Origin: JAJPJE01 sp963724985
GTDB taxonomy: Bacteria > Acidobacteriota > Terriglobia > Terriglobales > Acidobacteriaceae
NCBI GenBank assembly: GCA_963724985.1
Contig: CAVRWV010000006.1
Coordinates: 1-64,000, forward strand
Length of the DNA stretch: 64,000 nt
Direction of reading: 5' to 3'
Shown here piece by piece: positions 11,100 to 20,176 of the stretch. The notes beneath the pieces are model-generated. The model made no database searches. It was not told where the DNA came from and saw only the letters and a program-made list of their open reading frames with translations. How positions within the stretch are numbered: the stretch's first letter is position 1; each line of letters opens with the position of its first letter. A program made the position numbers and the translations under genes.

Positions 11100-11116
11100 T
11101 GTCACGTAATTGTCTC
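11100..11116 (+). promoter_or_regulatory. Weak Pho-box-like repeat before response regulator
   Basis: TGTCAC at 11100-11105 and TGTCTC at 11111-11116 repeat at the same 11-bp spacing as the stronger element at 8670-8687. It sits in the 117-base gap between the cupredoxin and regulator genes. Only part of the 7-mer consensus is kept, so this is a low-confidence site that matters mainly because of the better one upstream. Confidence 0.2.
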
Positions 11117-11191
11117 GACGTTGTTAAAGGTTTCCTAAGTGTTTATCAAGTCTTCAGGTTTTGATATACACAGGCCGGAGAGGACCTTCAG

Positions 11192-11935
11192 GTGCAAGGA
11201 ATGGATACCGTTCTTATCGTGGAAGACAGCAGCGCCATGCAGAAAGCGCTGCAACGATTGTTTGAAGCCGATTCACTTGCCGTACAACTCGCGTCGGACG
11301 GGTTAGCTGGCCTGGAAAGCTTCCGGAAACAAACGCCGGCGGCGGTAGTGTTGGATTTGAAACTGCCAGGAATGTCTGGAAAGGAACTTTGCCGCGAATT
11401 CAAGGCACTTGCTCCCGCCGTGCCGATCGTGGTGCTAAGCGCGAACAGCGAAATTGAAGACAAGGTGCTGCTGCTTGAACTAGGGGCTGATGATTACGTG
11501 ACCAAGCCGTTCAGTCCCAAGGAATTGCTGGCGAGAGTTCGGCGCACGATGCGGCGCGGAACGCCAACTGCACTTGCCTCGGAAGTGTCCAGAAATGACA
11601 AAGGGCACGAGATCCTGTCGTTCGGCAATGTGCAAGTTGACTTCACGAGCATGGAAGCCACACGTGAGAGCGCCTCAGTGCAAATGACAGCGCAAGAATT
11701 CAAGGTTTTGCGATTCCTCTCACGTTTTCCGGGTCATGTGATCTCGCGAGAGGATCTGCTGAACGAAGTTTGGGGATATCAGAATTATCCTTCAACGCGG
11801 ACCGTGGACAACCACATCCTACGATTACGTCAGAAATTGGAACCGGATCCCGCGAATCCAAAGTACTTTCTGACGGTTCACGGTGCTGGATACAAATTCG
11901 TTCCGGAAGGAACAGTGTCGCGGGCTAGCGCATAG
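11192..11935 (+). CDS. OmpR/PhoB-family response regulator
   Basis: Receiver (about residues 4-120; LIVEDS acidic pair, Asp in VVLDLKLPG, Thr/Ser region VVLSAN, Lys in YVTKPFSP) followed by a winged-helix DNA-binding domain (about 150-240) with MTAQEFKVLRFL, SREDLLNEVWGY, RTVDNHILRLRQKLE and LTVHGAGYKF, all hallmarks of the OmpR/PhoB family. GTG at 11192 follows GGAGAGGA; an ATG nine bases later is an alternative start. It forms a pair with the sensor kinase 17 bases downstream. The regulon is unknown; the Pho-box-like repeat nearby makes a PhoB-like role worth testing. Confidence 0.93.
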   Translation: MQGMDTVLIVEDSSAMQKALQRLFEADSLAVQLASDGLAGLESFRKQTPAAVVLDLKLPGMSGKELCREFKALAPAVPIVVLSANSEIEDKVLLLELGADDYVTKPFSPKELLARVRRTMRRGTPTALASEVSRNDKGHEILSFGNVQVDFTSMEATRESASVQMTAQEFKVLRFLSRFPGHVISREDLLNEVWGYQNYPSTRTVDNHILRLRQKLEPDPANPKYFLTVHGAGYKFVPEGTVSRASA

Positions 11936-11952
11936 CGGTATCGGGCGATTTG

Positions 11953-13713
11953 ATGACACGCCTTCGGCTAAGAACACAACTACTGATTGCAACGCTTCTC
12001 GTGACACCGGCGCTTACGGGCGCCAGTCTGCTGATCCTTCGGCATATGGTGCAGGGAGAGGTGCGGACCCAGGTCACCGAGGGAATCGGCGCGTCTGTGC
12101 GCGCATTTGAGAGCATGCAGAAGCAGCGCGACTTGCAGTTGTCACGCACGGCCGCGATGTTGGCGGAATTGCCGACCGTAAAAGCGTTGATGACAACCGA
12201 GCATGCGCTCACCATTCAGGACGGATCGAAACCCTACTGGAGACTCGCCGGCAGCGACTTGTTTGCACTAATGTCCTCGGATAATCGCGTGAAGGCCGTG
12301 CATATGGCCAAAGGCGGCTGGACGCCGGAGGTCGTGGAGCGACACTTTCAGGACTCGTTGAGTCGAGGGGATGAGTTCGGCTGGTGGTACGACGACGGAC
12401 ATCTCTACCGCGTGTGTCTTCGCCCGATCCTCGCAGGGCAGGACGGCCAGGAACTTGGAGTTCTGGCAATTGGCTACGAAGTAAACGATTCTATCGCGCA
12501 TGAGCTTGGAAACGTATCTCGTAGCGACATAGCTCTGACGACGGGGAGCAAGGTGATAGCCAGCACGCTGCCTGATCTGGAAGAGCGCGCGCTTGAATCG
12601 GAAAGCGCCGTCGAAGTGCCGCGCGAGAACAATGCAACCTGGCAACTGGCGCTGGGGCCGCAAAGATACCAGGCTTCGTCGGTGCTCTTGCAGGCAAACC
12701 TGCCCATGCCGGTTCGCTGCTACGTGCTGATGCCGCTACAAAATAGCGAAGCATTTCTCCACAGACTCAATCGTATTCTTTTAATCCTTGGGCTGGTTGC
12801 AGTCGCGGTCAGTATCCTGCTGGTTCTATACATCTCGCAGACCGTGACTCGTCCGTTGGAGAGCCTGGTGGCGGCCGTGCGAGCACTTGCCGGCGGCAAT
12901 TACACCTATTCAGTGTCCCCCAAAGGCACGACAGAGGTTGCGCAACTGGGAGCGGCATTTGCCGGAATGCGACAGCAGTTACTTGAATCGCAGCGACATC
13001 GCATTCAGGCGGAACGAATGGCTGCCCTGAGCCGAACCGCGAGTTCCATTTCCCATGATCTGCGTCATTACCTGGCGGCGTTGCTCGCAAACGCGGAGTT
13101 CTTGTACGAAGCCGAGTCGCTCCATCTTGACAGAGAGGACGTGTACCGCGAGATCAAAATCGCTTCCGATCAGATGACCGAGCTGATCGATTCTTTCCGG
13201 GAACTGGCTAACGATCATGCCGCCATCATGCCCGCGCCGGCAAGCCTGGAAGAGACAATGAAGAGAGCCATGGAAGCGGTGAAATCACGTCATCCTTTCC
13301 GCGAGCGCTCCGTCCAGGTCGTTACGCGCGGCACGATGAACGGCGAGTTCGACGCACGCAAGCTGGAGCGAGTGTTTTTCAATCTAATCCTGAACGCGTG
13401 CGAAGCCACGAGCACCCGTGGTCGGATCACGGTAGAAATCATCTCGAACGAGCAGCAGTTTGAAGTTCGCGTATCGGATGACGGTCCAGGTGTTCCTGCT
13501 GCCATCCGGAATACGCTCTTCGAGCCGTTTGTCAGCGCGGCCAAAGCGAATGGAACGGGGCTTGGACTGGCGATCGTAAGCAAAATCATTCACGATCATG
13601 ACGGAACTGTCGAAGTGGAGCGAACCTCTGAAGTGGGGACGGTGATGCTGATTCGGCTGCCGCGCGTCCGCCCAAAGAACTCTGTGGAAGGCGTGGCATC
13701 AGCTCTCGTCTAG
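11953..13713 (+). CDS. Membrane sensor histidine kinase (cache-type sensor, HAMP)
   Basis: About 586 aa, ATG at 11953 (a TTG three bases upstream is less likely). One transmembrane helix near the N terminus (LLIATLLVTPALTGASLLIL), an extracytoplasmic sensor of about 230 residues resembling a single cache domain (GWWYDDGHLYRV), a second helix (about 280-300), HAMP, a HisKA with SSISHDLRHYLAALLANAEF, and an HATPase with NLILNACEA, DDGPGVP and GTGLGLAIV. Cognate partner of the OmpR-type regulator just upstream. No known ligand can be read from the sensor sequence. Confidence 0.92.
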   Translation: MTRLRLRTQLLIATLLVTPALTGASLLILRHMVQGEVRTQVTEGIGASVRAFESMQKQRDLQLSRTAAMLAELPTVKALMTTEHALTIQDGSKPYWRLAGSDLFALMSSDNRVKAVHMAKGGWTPEVVERHFQDSLSRGDEFGWWYDDGHLYRVCLRPILAGQDGQELGVLAIGYEVNDSIAHELGNVSRSDIALTTGSKVIASTLPDLEERALESESAVEVPRENNATWQLALGPQRYQASSVLLQANLPMPVRCYVLMPLQNSEAFLHRLNRILLILGLVAVAVSILLVLYISQTVTRPLESLVAAVRALAGGNYTYSVSPKGTTEVAQLGAAFAGMRQQLLESQRHRIQAERMAALSRTASSISHDLRHYLAALLANAEFLYEAESLHLDREDVYREIKIASDQMTELIDSFRELANDHAAIMPAPASLEETMKRAMEAVKSRHPFRERSVQVVTRGTMNGEFDARKLERVFFNLILNACEATSTRGRITVEIISNEQQFEVRVSDDGPGVPAAIRNTLFEPFVSAAKANGTGLGLAIVSKIIHDHDGTVEVERTSEVGTVMLIRLPRVRPKNSVEGVASALV

Positions 13714-13908
13714 GGGCTGCAAAGTAAACCGGGGATTCGTGTATCAGCTAAATGAGCGAATAGCCGATGACCCGAATCCCCGATTCTCCCGCTTTGATCC
13801 CGATCTTTTCACACCCACAGGCGACGAATGTCACCAGAATGTATCGATTCTGCAATTTCGATTGCAATCGACTCGCCCTGAAGTTCTAGCGTATTGCGAC
13901 TTGATCGT

Positions 13909-14385
13909 TCAGCCGACTTCCATGGCTGGAGAAGCGAGACTCAACGGATACGTCGCGCATAAACTCAGCGATGAGAGTAGAGGAAAGATGTGGCGCACCA
14001 TCACGGCCTGGGTAACCTCAAGTCCGAGAAAAGCGAACGCTTCCTTGAATTCGCTATCCACCGAAAAAGACGTGCCACAGCCGAGCGACACATGAAAGCA
14101 GTTGTTGGAGCGAAGAGAGGTGATAGCTCCGATGGGTTGCGCCGGACGCTTCCAATCTCTGAGCAATCGCCATCGAAACGGCAATGTGCTGCTGCCCTGA
14201 ACCAGCCGGAATCCAGCCAGCCGCGCCTGGGAAATCAACATGCAGTCGTTTGTCTCCATCAGGACCAAAAGGCCGCTGCCGGTTTGCAGATATACCTTGT
14301 ATGGAGTGGGCGCGAAGCGTCCCAGCAGGTCGGGCGTCAGCGCCGGGATCGCTTCTTCTGCGAAGGCAAGATTAGTGGGACTCAC
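13909..14385 (-). CDS. Hypothetical protein, divergent from truncated amidohydrolase
   Basis: About 158 aa from a GTG at 14385 (reading SPTNLAFAEEAIPAL), open upstream to 14445. The stretch to about 14000 has protein-like composition (LLGRFAPTPYKVYLQTGSG, FRWRLLRDWKRPAQPIGAI, FHVSLGCGTSFSVD), while the last about 30 residues look degenerate, so its true 3' end may be lost. No family recognised. It lies head-to-head with the truncated amidohydrolase and may once have belonged to the same radical SAM gene set. Opposite-strand frames here look worse. Confidence 0.4.
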   Translation of the reverse strand: MSPTNLAFAEEAIPALTPDLLGRFAPTPYKVYLQTGSGLLVLMETNDCMLISQARLAGFRLVQGSSTLPFRWRLLRDWKRPAQPIGAITSLRSNNCFHVSLGCGTSFSVDSEFKEAFAFLGLEVTQAVMVRHIFPLLSSLSLCATYPLSLASPAMEVG

Positions 14386-15280
14386 AAAAATCCTTAATCG
14401 CCTTTGGTGGGGAGGGATTCGCAACCTGCTCAGCGGCGTGACCACCGTCTGTCACCACAACGAATACGCGCCAGCGTTCGCCGATCATTTTCCAGTTCGT
14501 GTGCTTCGCAATTACGGATGGGCGCATTCGTTCGCATTCGAAGAGAAGATCCAGGCGCGGGTACGCGCGCGTTCGACTGAAGAGCCATTCTTCATTCATC
14601 TTGGCGAAGGCACGGATACCGAAGCGGAAGCAGAAATTTGGGAGTTGGATCGGCTCGGCCTGCTGAACGCTCACACGGTGCTCATTCACGCACTCGCGAT
14701 TGGTCAGACAGGCCTGGAATTAGTGCGTTCGCGCAGGGCATCTATCGTCTGGTGCCCGAGTTCGAATTTGTTTCTGTTCGGCAGGACACTGGATCGCGAA
14801 TTCATCGATGCGTGTCCTTCCTTCGCCCTTGGCAGCGATTCGCCCCTGACCAGCTCGGGCGATTTGCTCGATGAGATCAGAATAGCTCAGACCACCGGCG
14901 TTTCGCCCGCGAAGATTTACGATCTGGTTACATCGAGCAGTGCCAGAGTACTTGGCTTGTCCGAAGGAGAGGGCTCAATTCGGCCGAGAGCGATGGCGGA
15001 CTTGGTGGCGATTCCAGATCGAGGTCTCTCTCCGTCGGAGGTTCTCGCGAATGCCACATGTCGAGATATCGAACTCGTGATCAACGGCGGCAAAATCCAT
15101 CTCGCCTCCGAGAAAATGAAAGCGCGGCTCAGCGAATCCCAAGTCAATCATCTCTCTCCCATCAGGATCGAAGACACCGTACGCTGGATTGCCGCGCCGG
15201 TAGATGAACTCCTCACTGCAGCTGAATCAGCACTTGGATCTGATATCAGGCTCGGAGGGAAGAGAGTCGGTCGTGCCTGA
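14381..15280 (+). pseudogene. N-terminally truncated amidohydrolase
   Basis: From about 14381 the reading resembles the amidohydrolase superfamily: RLWWGGIRNLLSGVTTVCHH, then FFIHLGEGTD (strand-5 His), TVLIHALAI (strand-6 His), FALGSDSPLTSSGD (strand-8 Asp), and a C-terminal composite domain GEGSIRPRAMADLVAI. The family's N-terminal beta domain and strand-1 HxH metal motif are missing; upstream in-frame sequence to 14240 is unlike the family and is antisense to the minus-strand gene. It therefore appears to have lost roughly 100 or more residues at a junction near 14385. It overlaps the radical SAM gene by eight bases (stop 15278-15280, next start 15273), as expected of a former operon partner. 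Confidence 0.65.
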
Positions 15281-16310
15281 TCTTCTGCAGATCGCGCCTT
15301 TGGCAAGCGGCGACCGCGAAGCCCATCGGATCAACTCCTTGCCGGTGCTCGTCCTGAACGTCCACAGTCGGTGTAACTGTCGTTGCGTGATGTGCGACAT
15401 ATGGAAGACAACGGAATTGCGCGAACTCCGCCCGACAGATCTCGAACGGCAGCTGGACTCGATTCGCAGCCTGGGAGTTCGTTGGGTGGTACTCACCGGA
15501 GGCGAACCGTTGCTTCATTCGCATCTAGATCGTCTGGTCGCGATCCTTCGCAAAGAGAACATTCGCATCACGCTGCTTACGACCGGGCTTCTCCTTAAGC
15601 GACATGCGTCAATGGTCGCCTCGAATTTTAGCGACGTGATTATCTCTCTAGATGGCCCACCGGAGATTCATGATCGCATCCGTCGCGTGCCGAACGCGTT
15701 CGCAAGTCTGCAGGAGGGAATTGCTGCGCTCCGTGCGCACAATCCGCTCATCGAGATTGGCCTGCGCATGACCGTTCAGCGCGCCAATCACGCGCACTTG
15801 AGGGCAGTTGTAGAAGCGGCTAAGAACCTGAGCGTCAATTGGATTTCTTTTCTCGCCGCGGACCTTATTTCCACCGCCTTCAATCGCGAGACTCCGTGGA
15901 CCGCGCATCAGCAGAGTGAGATTGGATTGACGTACGAAGAGACCAGAGAATTGGAACGAGAGGTCGAGTTGCTGATTCGCGACTACGAAGAAGATATAGC
16001 CTCCAGCTTCATTCGCGAAGATGGGCGCAAGCTTCGGCGCCTAATCGCTCACTTTCGCGCGGCCCTTGGACTCGAGCCACCAGTGTCGCCAGTCTGCAAT
16101 GCGCCATGGGTCTCCGCTGTCATCGAGACCGATGGCAGTGTTCGCCCGTGCTTCTTCCACCGGAGTGTGGGTAATCTCAATCACGGCACGCTGATGGAAG
16201 TGGTCAATGGCGACGCTGCACTTCAGTTTAGGAGCAAGCTTGATATCAACGAAGATCCCACCTGCCAGAATTGCGTGTGCTCGTTGAATTTCCCAAATCA
16301 TCCCGCCTGA
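15273..16310 (+). CDS. Radical SAM/SPASM-domain protein
   Basis: 345 aa from GTG 15273, with GGAGGGAAG just upstream; an earlier ATG at 15204 lies inside the amidohydrolase gene. The radical SAM cluster motif is C-x3-C-x2-C in SRCNCRCVMCDIW, followed by a SAM-binding GGEPLL and a TIM-barrel-like core with SLDGPPEIHD. The C-terminal SPASM-like cysteines are in PVCNAPWVSAVIETDG, VRPCFFH and CQNCVCSLN, likely holding an auxiliary Fe-S cluster. Such enzymes often modify peptides or act in cofactor synthesis. No precursor peptide gene is evident, so the substrate is unknown. Its 3' end faces the LssY_C gene. Confidence 0.88.
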   Translation: MPDLLQIAPLASGDREAHRINSLPVLVLNVHSRCNCRCVMCDIWKTTELRELRPTDLERQLDSIRSLGVRWVVLTGGEPLLHSHLDRLVAILRKENIRITLLTTGLLLKRHASMVASNFSDVIISLDGPPEIHDRIRRVPNAFASLQEGIAALRAHNPLIEIGLRMTVQRANHAHLRAVVEAAKNLSVNWISFLAADLISTAFNRETPWTAHQQSEIGLTYEETRELEREVELLIRDYEEDIASSFIREDGRKLRRLIAHFRAALGLEPPVSPVCNAPWVSAVIETDGSVRPCFFHRSVGNLNHGTLMEVVNGDAALQFRSKLDINEDPTCQNCVCSLNFPNHPA

Positions 16311-16330
16311 TTACTTCTCGGATCAGGCGC

Positions 16331-17860
16331 TCACTGAAAAGTGAATACGTCGAACGGCACGACTGGAACGGGTGCGAGATCCGCGTGCGTTTGTGTTGAA
16401 CCTGGCCCTGTCACCTGTTGGACGGGAGGCTCTTCAGGATGCCGGAACGCAGAGTGAACCATTCGCCCGAGGTCGTACGCCCCATAAATAATGTTGGCGC
16501 GCCAGATGTCGCTCCGCAGCGTCAGGATCTGTTGTCTCGCGTATCGAAATGGACGATTGCCGGCATGAAATTCTTTGGCACCATCACCAGTCGCAGGGCG
16601 ACAGTCTTTGAGCCGAACGAATGCCACCGCGCCGTCGGTACGAATCATATCTCCAGTCGCATTCTGTAGTGTTGCCGGGAAGTGGGGCCGAGGAGCGAGG
16701 TAGACGGAATCGACGCATCCTGCCAACCGCAGATCGCGTATCACCTTCGATCGTTCCTGGTCGATATTCGACGCGATATGGTGAACGAACCGTTTGTAAC
16801 GCACCGATAGCGTTGCGCCGACGTCATGGGTGGTAGCGCCTATCCAAATCGGAGTTCCATCGAACTCCTCCGGCCAATGCCATGCGCGGATATGGTCGCG
16901 CTTCGAATAGGTATTCAGGCTTTTCTGCCAGAGCAGGTCCGGCGTCGAGTCGCCAATCAGCATCGGCCGCATTGGCGCCTCAGAGTAAGTGCTGTTGTCC
17001 AGATAAGCGTAGAACTCTTTGAAGAATGCCGTCTTTGAGAACCGGTCGCTGCCCGTCCATCCAGCTGCGTGGAACGCTTGCCCAATCTCTTCGCGAGAGC
17101 CGATAAACGCAATATTGATCACGTCAGCATTCTTGTGGTCCACGGTGAACGCGCGCTCCGGAAACTTAGAGGCCATGTCGTCGAGTGCGATCAGATCTGC
17201 AGGCGTGAAAGGTCGCTCGGGTTTGGGATGGACAGCAAATTGCGGAACCGCGAGAGGAGCCGTCAACTGAACTTCCAGATCCGTACCACGGCCATACCAG
17301 ATCTCAGGTTCAGGGAAGATCGGGAACGTCAGCTTGTACACGATCAAGACGGAATCCGAATATGGATTCCACGTCGGCAGGTGTTTCAGGCGGCTGTTGA
17401 TGCGGCCCTGCGGAGTATCTGTGCCGCGGATTCCCTGGATCACGCCATTACTGACGCTCTCGCGTGCATCGTAGACCTCCATCACCCGCATCTTCACCGG
17501 GACGGTCGGTCCATCAAACGCAAGGCTATTAAAGTCGAGTCGCAGTGCAGCCGTTTCGTGGCGAATCCCCCAACCGACTTTCCTAACCGAGCCCACGATT
17601 CCCTGAACATCGATTCCCGCCGGCAGGACCACGCGTCCATCGCACATCAGGTCCTCGGTAAGCGTGGCCGAAAGCGAATCTCCGGGATGAGAGGAATAGG
17701 AGGAGACCGGGGTCAACAACCGCACTTCGAGCATAGTTCCGGCTGGCAACACGTCGCACGAGTTTGCAAATGCGGCCCGCGGAAAGACGCAAGCGAGGAT
17801 TATCAGGAACAGAACTGCCACTCGCAGAGCTCGCCAATCGCTTGTGCGTTCGAAAGGCAT
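16331..17860 (-). CDS. Secreted LssY C-terminal-domain protein (paralogue 1)
   Basis: About 509 aa. ATG at 17860 chosen (17899 also possible) because it puts the signal peptide (AVLFLIILACVFPRAAFA) near the N terminus. The N-terminal half is a beta-rich domain (PAGTMLEVRLLTPVSSY, TLTEDLMCDGRVVLPAG) of the type seen in Acidobacterial secreted proteins; the C-terminal half matches the LssY C-terminal family: DVINIAFIGS, AGWTGSDR, TYSEAPMRPM, HIRAWHW, PIWIGATTHDVG. In LssY of other bacteria this domain is attached to membrane helices; here it is secreted on its own. A paralogue lies at 59454-60626. Biochemical role unknown. Confidence 0.75.
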   Translation of the reverse strand: MPFERTSDWRALRVAVLFLIILACVFPRAAFANSCDVLPAGTMLEVRLLTPVSSYSSHPGDSLSATLTEDLMCDGRVVLPAGIDVQGIVGSVRKVGWGIRHETAALRLDFNSLAFDGPTVPVKMRVMEVYDARESVSNGVIQGIRGTDTPQGRINSRLKHLPTWNPYSDSVLIVYKLTFPIFPEPEIWYGRGTDLEVQLTAPLAVPQFAVHPKPERPFTPADLIALDDMASKFPERAFTVDHKNADVINIAFIGSREEIGQAFHAAGWTGSDRFSKTAFFKEFYAYLDNSTYSEAPMRPMLIGDSTPDLLWQKSLNTYSKRDHIRAWHWPEEFDGTPIWIGATTHDVGATLSVRYKRFVHHIASNIDQERSKVIRDLRLAGCVDSVYLAPRPHFPATLQNATGDMIRTDGAVAFVRLKDCRPATGDGAKEFHAGNRPFRYARQQILTLRSDIWRANIIYGAYDLGRMVHSAFRHPEEPPVQQVTGPGSTQTHADLAPVPVVPFDVFTFQ

Positions 17861-18185
17861 GTGCAAACGAAAGAAGCGGGGCCGAATGTAATGCTGCAAG
17901 AAAACGAATCGTTCAACCGGGAGGTCACAGAAGTTGCTGCGGTTTGTTGGATGGCTGATTTCGTGATCGGGAAAGCTGGCGAACTACGCCTCAGCCGCGG
18001 AAATCCCAAGCAGCCACCAGGATTAGCCTGTCCGCCGTAACCTTGATACGAATCAACACAAAGGCGAGTCGAGCGTGTCCACGGAACCGGCGACGCAAGG
18101 GACGCGGTCACACTCGTTGTGTGCGCTAGCTCACGCAAGCGGCATACATGCCGGAGGTATGCTTACTCGTTTGCGTGGAAGCGCT
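17861..18185. other. Intergenic region before citrate operon
   Basis: 325 bases with no convincing gene. It should hold the divergent promoters for the LssY_C gene (minus) and the HD-protein operon (plus). A small perfect inverted repeat CACAC-tcgtt-GTGTG occurs near 18110-18124. No strong -35/-10 pair is recognised. The in-frame extension of the HD gene back to 18075 lacks family-like sequence. Confidence 0.35.
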
Positions 18186-18734
18186 ATGCAAGATGCGGTA
18201 AATCGTCTGTGGCCGGAACTGCAGTGGATCGACGACCCTGATTTGCGCCAGAAAGTTGCACAAACCTGGGTCCGCGCGTTCAAGCTTAGCCCGCTTAACC
18301 CCGACGATCTTCAGCGGATTCCTTTTACACTCCTCGTCCCGAATTGCCCAACCACTTTTATGGAACACAAGCGCTGTGTTGTGCATATCGCGCGCAAGGC
18401 GGCTGAGTCCATGAAGGAGTTCATGGGCACGGCATTACCGGTCGACATGGATACGGTAATCGCCGGCGCAATCCTGGCGGACGTCGGAAAGCTGCTCGAG
18501 TACGAAAAGTGTGAGGGCGGCAAGACGCGGCAAAGCAAGCGCGGGGAGTTTCTGCGGCACCCATTCACCGGAGTTGCTCTGGCGATGGAGTGCGGCGTGC
18601 CGGACGCCGTCTGCCACATCATCGCGGCTCATGCTGGCGAAGGGGACCTCGTGAAGCGCTCAACCGAAGCCATCATCGTGCACCACGCGGATTTCATGGC
18701 GTATCTGCCCTTCAGGAACCTGGAGAAAAAGTAG
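18186..18734 (+). CDS. HD-domain-like protein with altered HD motif
   Basis: 182 aa from ATG 18186. It has the HD-superfamily helix pattern (EHKRCVVHIARKA, HPFTGVALAM, CHIIAAHAGE, VHHADFMAY), but the diagnostic His-Asp pair reads AILADVGKLL, with Ala in place of His. It may be catalytically altered, or bind metal by other residues. It is the first gene of the citrate-type operon, 20 bases before the MmgE/PrpD gene. HD proteins of this size are often nucleotide or phosphate-ester hydrolases; a role in citrate metabolism is only suggested by position. Confidence 0.7.
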   Translation: MQDAVNRLWPELQWIDDPDLRQKVAQTWVRAFKLSPLNPDDLQRIPFTLLVPNCPTTFMEHKRCVVHIARKAAESMKEFMGTALPVDMDTVIAGAILADVGKLLEYEKCEGGKTRQSKRGEFLRHPFTGVALAMECGVPDAVCHIIAAHAGEGDLVKRSTEAIIVHHADFMAYLPFRNLEKK

Positions 18735-18754
18735 CAGGTCGCGCCGAGGTCATT

Positions 18755-20163
18755 ATGTCGACTTCCTTAAAACCTATCACCGCAGAGATCTCACAGTGGG
18801 CGGCAGCACTGAAATTTGAAGATCTGTCCAAAGATGCTGTTTATCAGGCGAAGCGCTTTCTGCTCGATTCGTTTGGTTGCGCGCTCGGAGGCTATCAGCA
18901 ACACGACGTTGCCATTGCGCTCGAAGTGCTCCACGAGATTGCTGGCCGCGGCAATGCGACCGTCATCGGATCGGGCGACAAGATGGATCCCGTCTCCGCC
19001 TCTCTTGCGAACGCCCTGATGATCCGCTGCATGGACTACAACGACATCTACTGGAAGCAGGATCCCTCGCATCCATCCGACATTTTCCCCGCCGCGATTT
19101 CAGGTTGTGAGCGCGCCGGGAGCAATGGCCGTGAACTGATCGTTGGTCTGGTGCTCGGTCATGAATTCGAGCAGCGCTTTTGTGAGGCTGCATTTCCGGG
19201 TATCCGCGAGCGTGGTTGGCATCACGCCACCCTGACTGCTTTTGTTTCGCCGATCGTTGCAGGACGGGCTCTTCATCTGTCCGCCGAACAGATTCAGCAC
19301 GCAATTGGCATCAGTGCCTCGCGACATTGCACCCTGGGCGCCGTCACGGCAGGCAAGTTGACCATGATGAAGAACACTGTCGACCCGATGGCAACGCAGT
19401 CAGGCGTGCTCGCTGCGCTTCTCGCCGAAAAAGGTTACACCGGCCCCGAGCACGTGATCGACGGCAAGGAAGGATTGACGCACTGCTTTGGCCCTGAGTG
19501 GAAGTTGTCAGTCCTGACCGATGGCCTTGGCGAGGATTGGCGAATCACGCAGTGCGGCATGAAGGCGTTTCCGACCGAAGCTCTCACGCACACGCCCATC
19601 TCTGCAGTCTTGTCGCTGGTGAAGGACAACGATCTGAAGCCAGCGGACATTGCGAAAGTTCATATTCGTACCACGGCGCGTGGCGCCGATATCCTCAGCG
19701 ATCCTAGCAAATACGACCCCCGCACCAAAGAGACGGCTGATCACTCGCTGCCGTACGTTGTTGCGGCTGCGATCGCCGATCGCCAGGTCACGCCGCTGCA
19801 ATTCACGCCCGCGAAGATCAACGACGCGACCATTCGCGCGCAACTGAACAAGATTGTTGTTGTGGCTGATGCGGAGATCGAGAAGGTCTTTCCGGCGCTG
19901 CAGCGCGTAATCGTAAAGATCACTACAAGTGAATAGCTCGCGAATTCGAGAAGCAGCTCGATTTCCCCAAGGGAGATCCGCGCAACCCGCTTTCTGATGC
20001 CGAGATCGAGGAGAAGTTCATGGCGCTGGCTGACCCGGTCATGTCGAAATCAGCGCAGAAAGTAGTGAAAGACGCAGTGTGGAACCTGGAGAAGGTGCCA
20101 TCGATTTCGGCACTGATGGAATCGCTTCGCGCCGACAAGAAGGCAGCCGGCGCTGCTCACTGA
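18755..20163 (+). CDS. MmgE/PrpD-family hydratase (frame-disrupted near 3' end)
   Basis: MmgE/PrpD proteins include 2-methylcitrate dehydratase, aconitate-related enzymes and cis-aconitate decarboxylase. From ATG 18755: FLLDSFGCALGGYQ, GSGDKMDPVSASLANALMIR, MDYNDIYW, GWHHATLTAF, SRHCTLGAVTAGKLT, CGMKAFPTEALTH, all family-like. The frame stops at 19936, but one missing base (GAATAGCTCGC for GAATA[c]GCTCGC, near 19935) explains this: after it the next frame continues EFEKQLDFPKGDPRNPLSD to a stop at 20161, restoring a typical C terminus of about 470 aa in total. It lies between the HD gene and an aconitase-like gene, so a tricarboxylic-acid substrate is likely. Confidence 0.85.
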
Positions 20164-20176
20164 ACCGAGGTGACAG

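Noticed and set aside
13739..14095. Plus-strand open frame after the sensor kinase
   Set aside because: Composition is unlike protein and it overlaps the better minus-strand frame; no ribosome-binding site.
14240..14380. Upstream in-frame extension of the amidohydrolase as its true N terminus
   Set aside because: It lacks the HxH motif and any similarity to the family, and is antisense to the minus-strand gene.
17069..18040. Open frame of 323 codons on the plus strand
   Set aside because: It is antisense to the LssY_C gene, has no family-like blocks and no good start signal.
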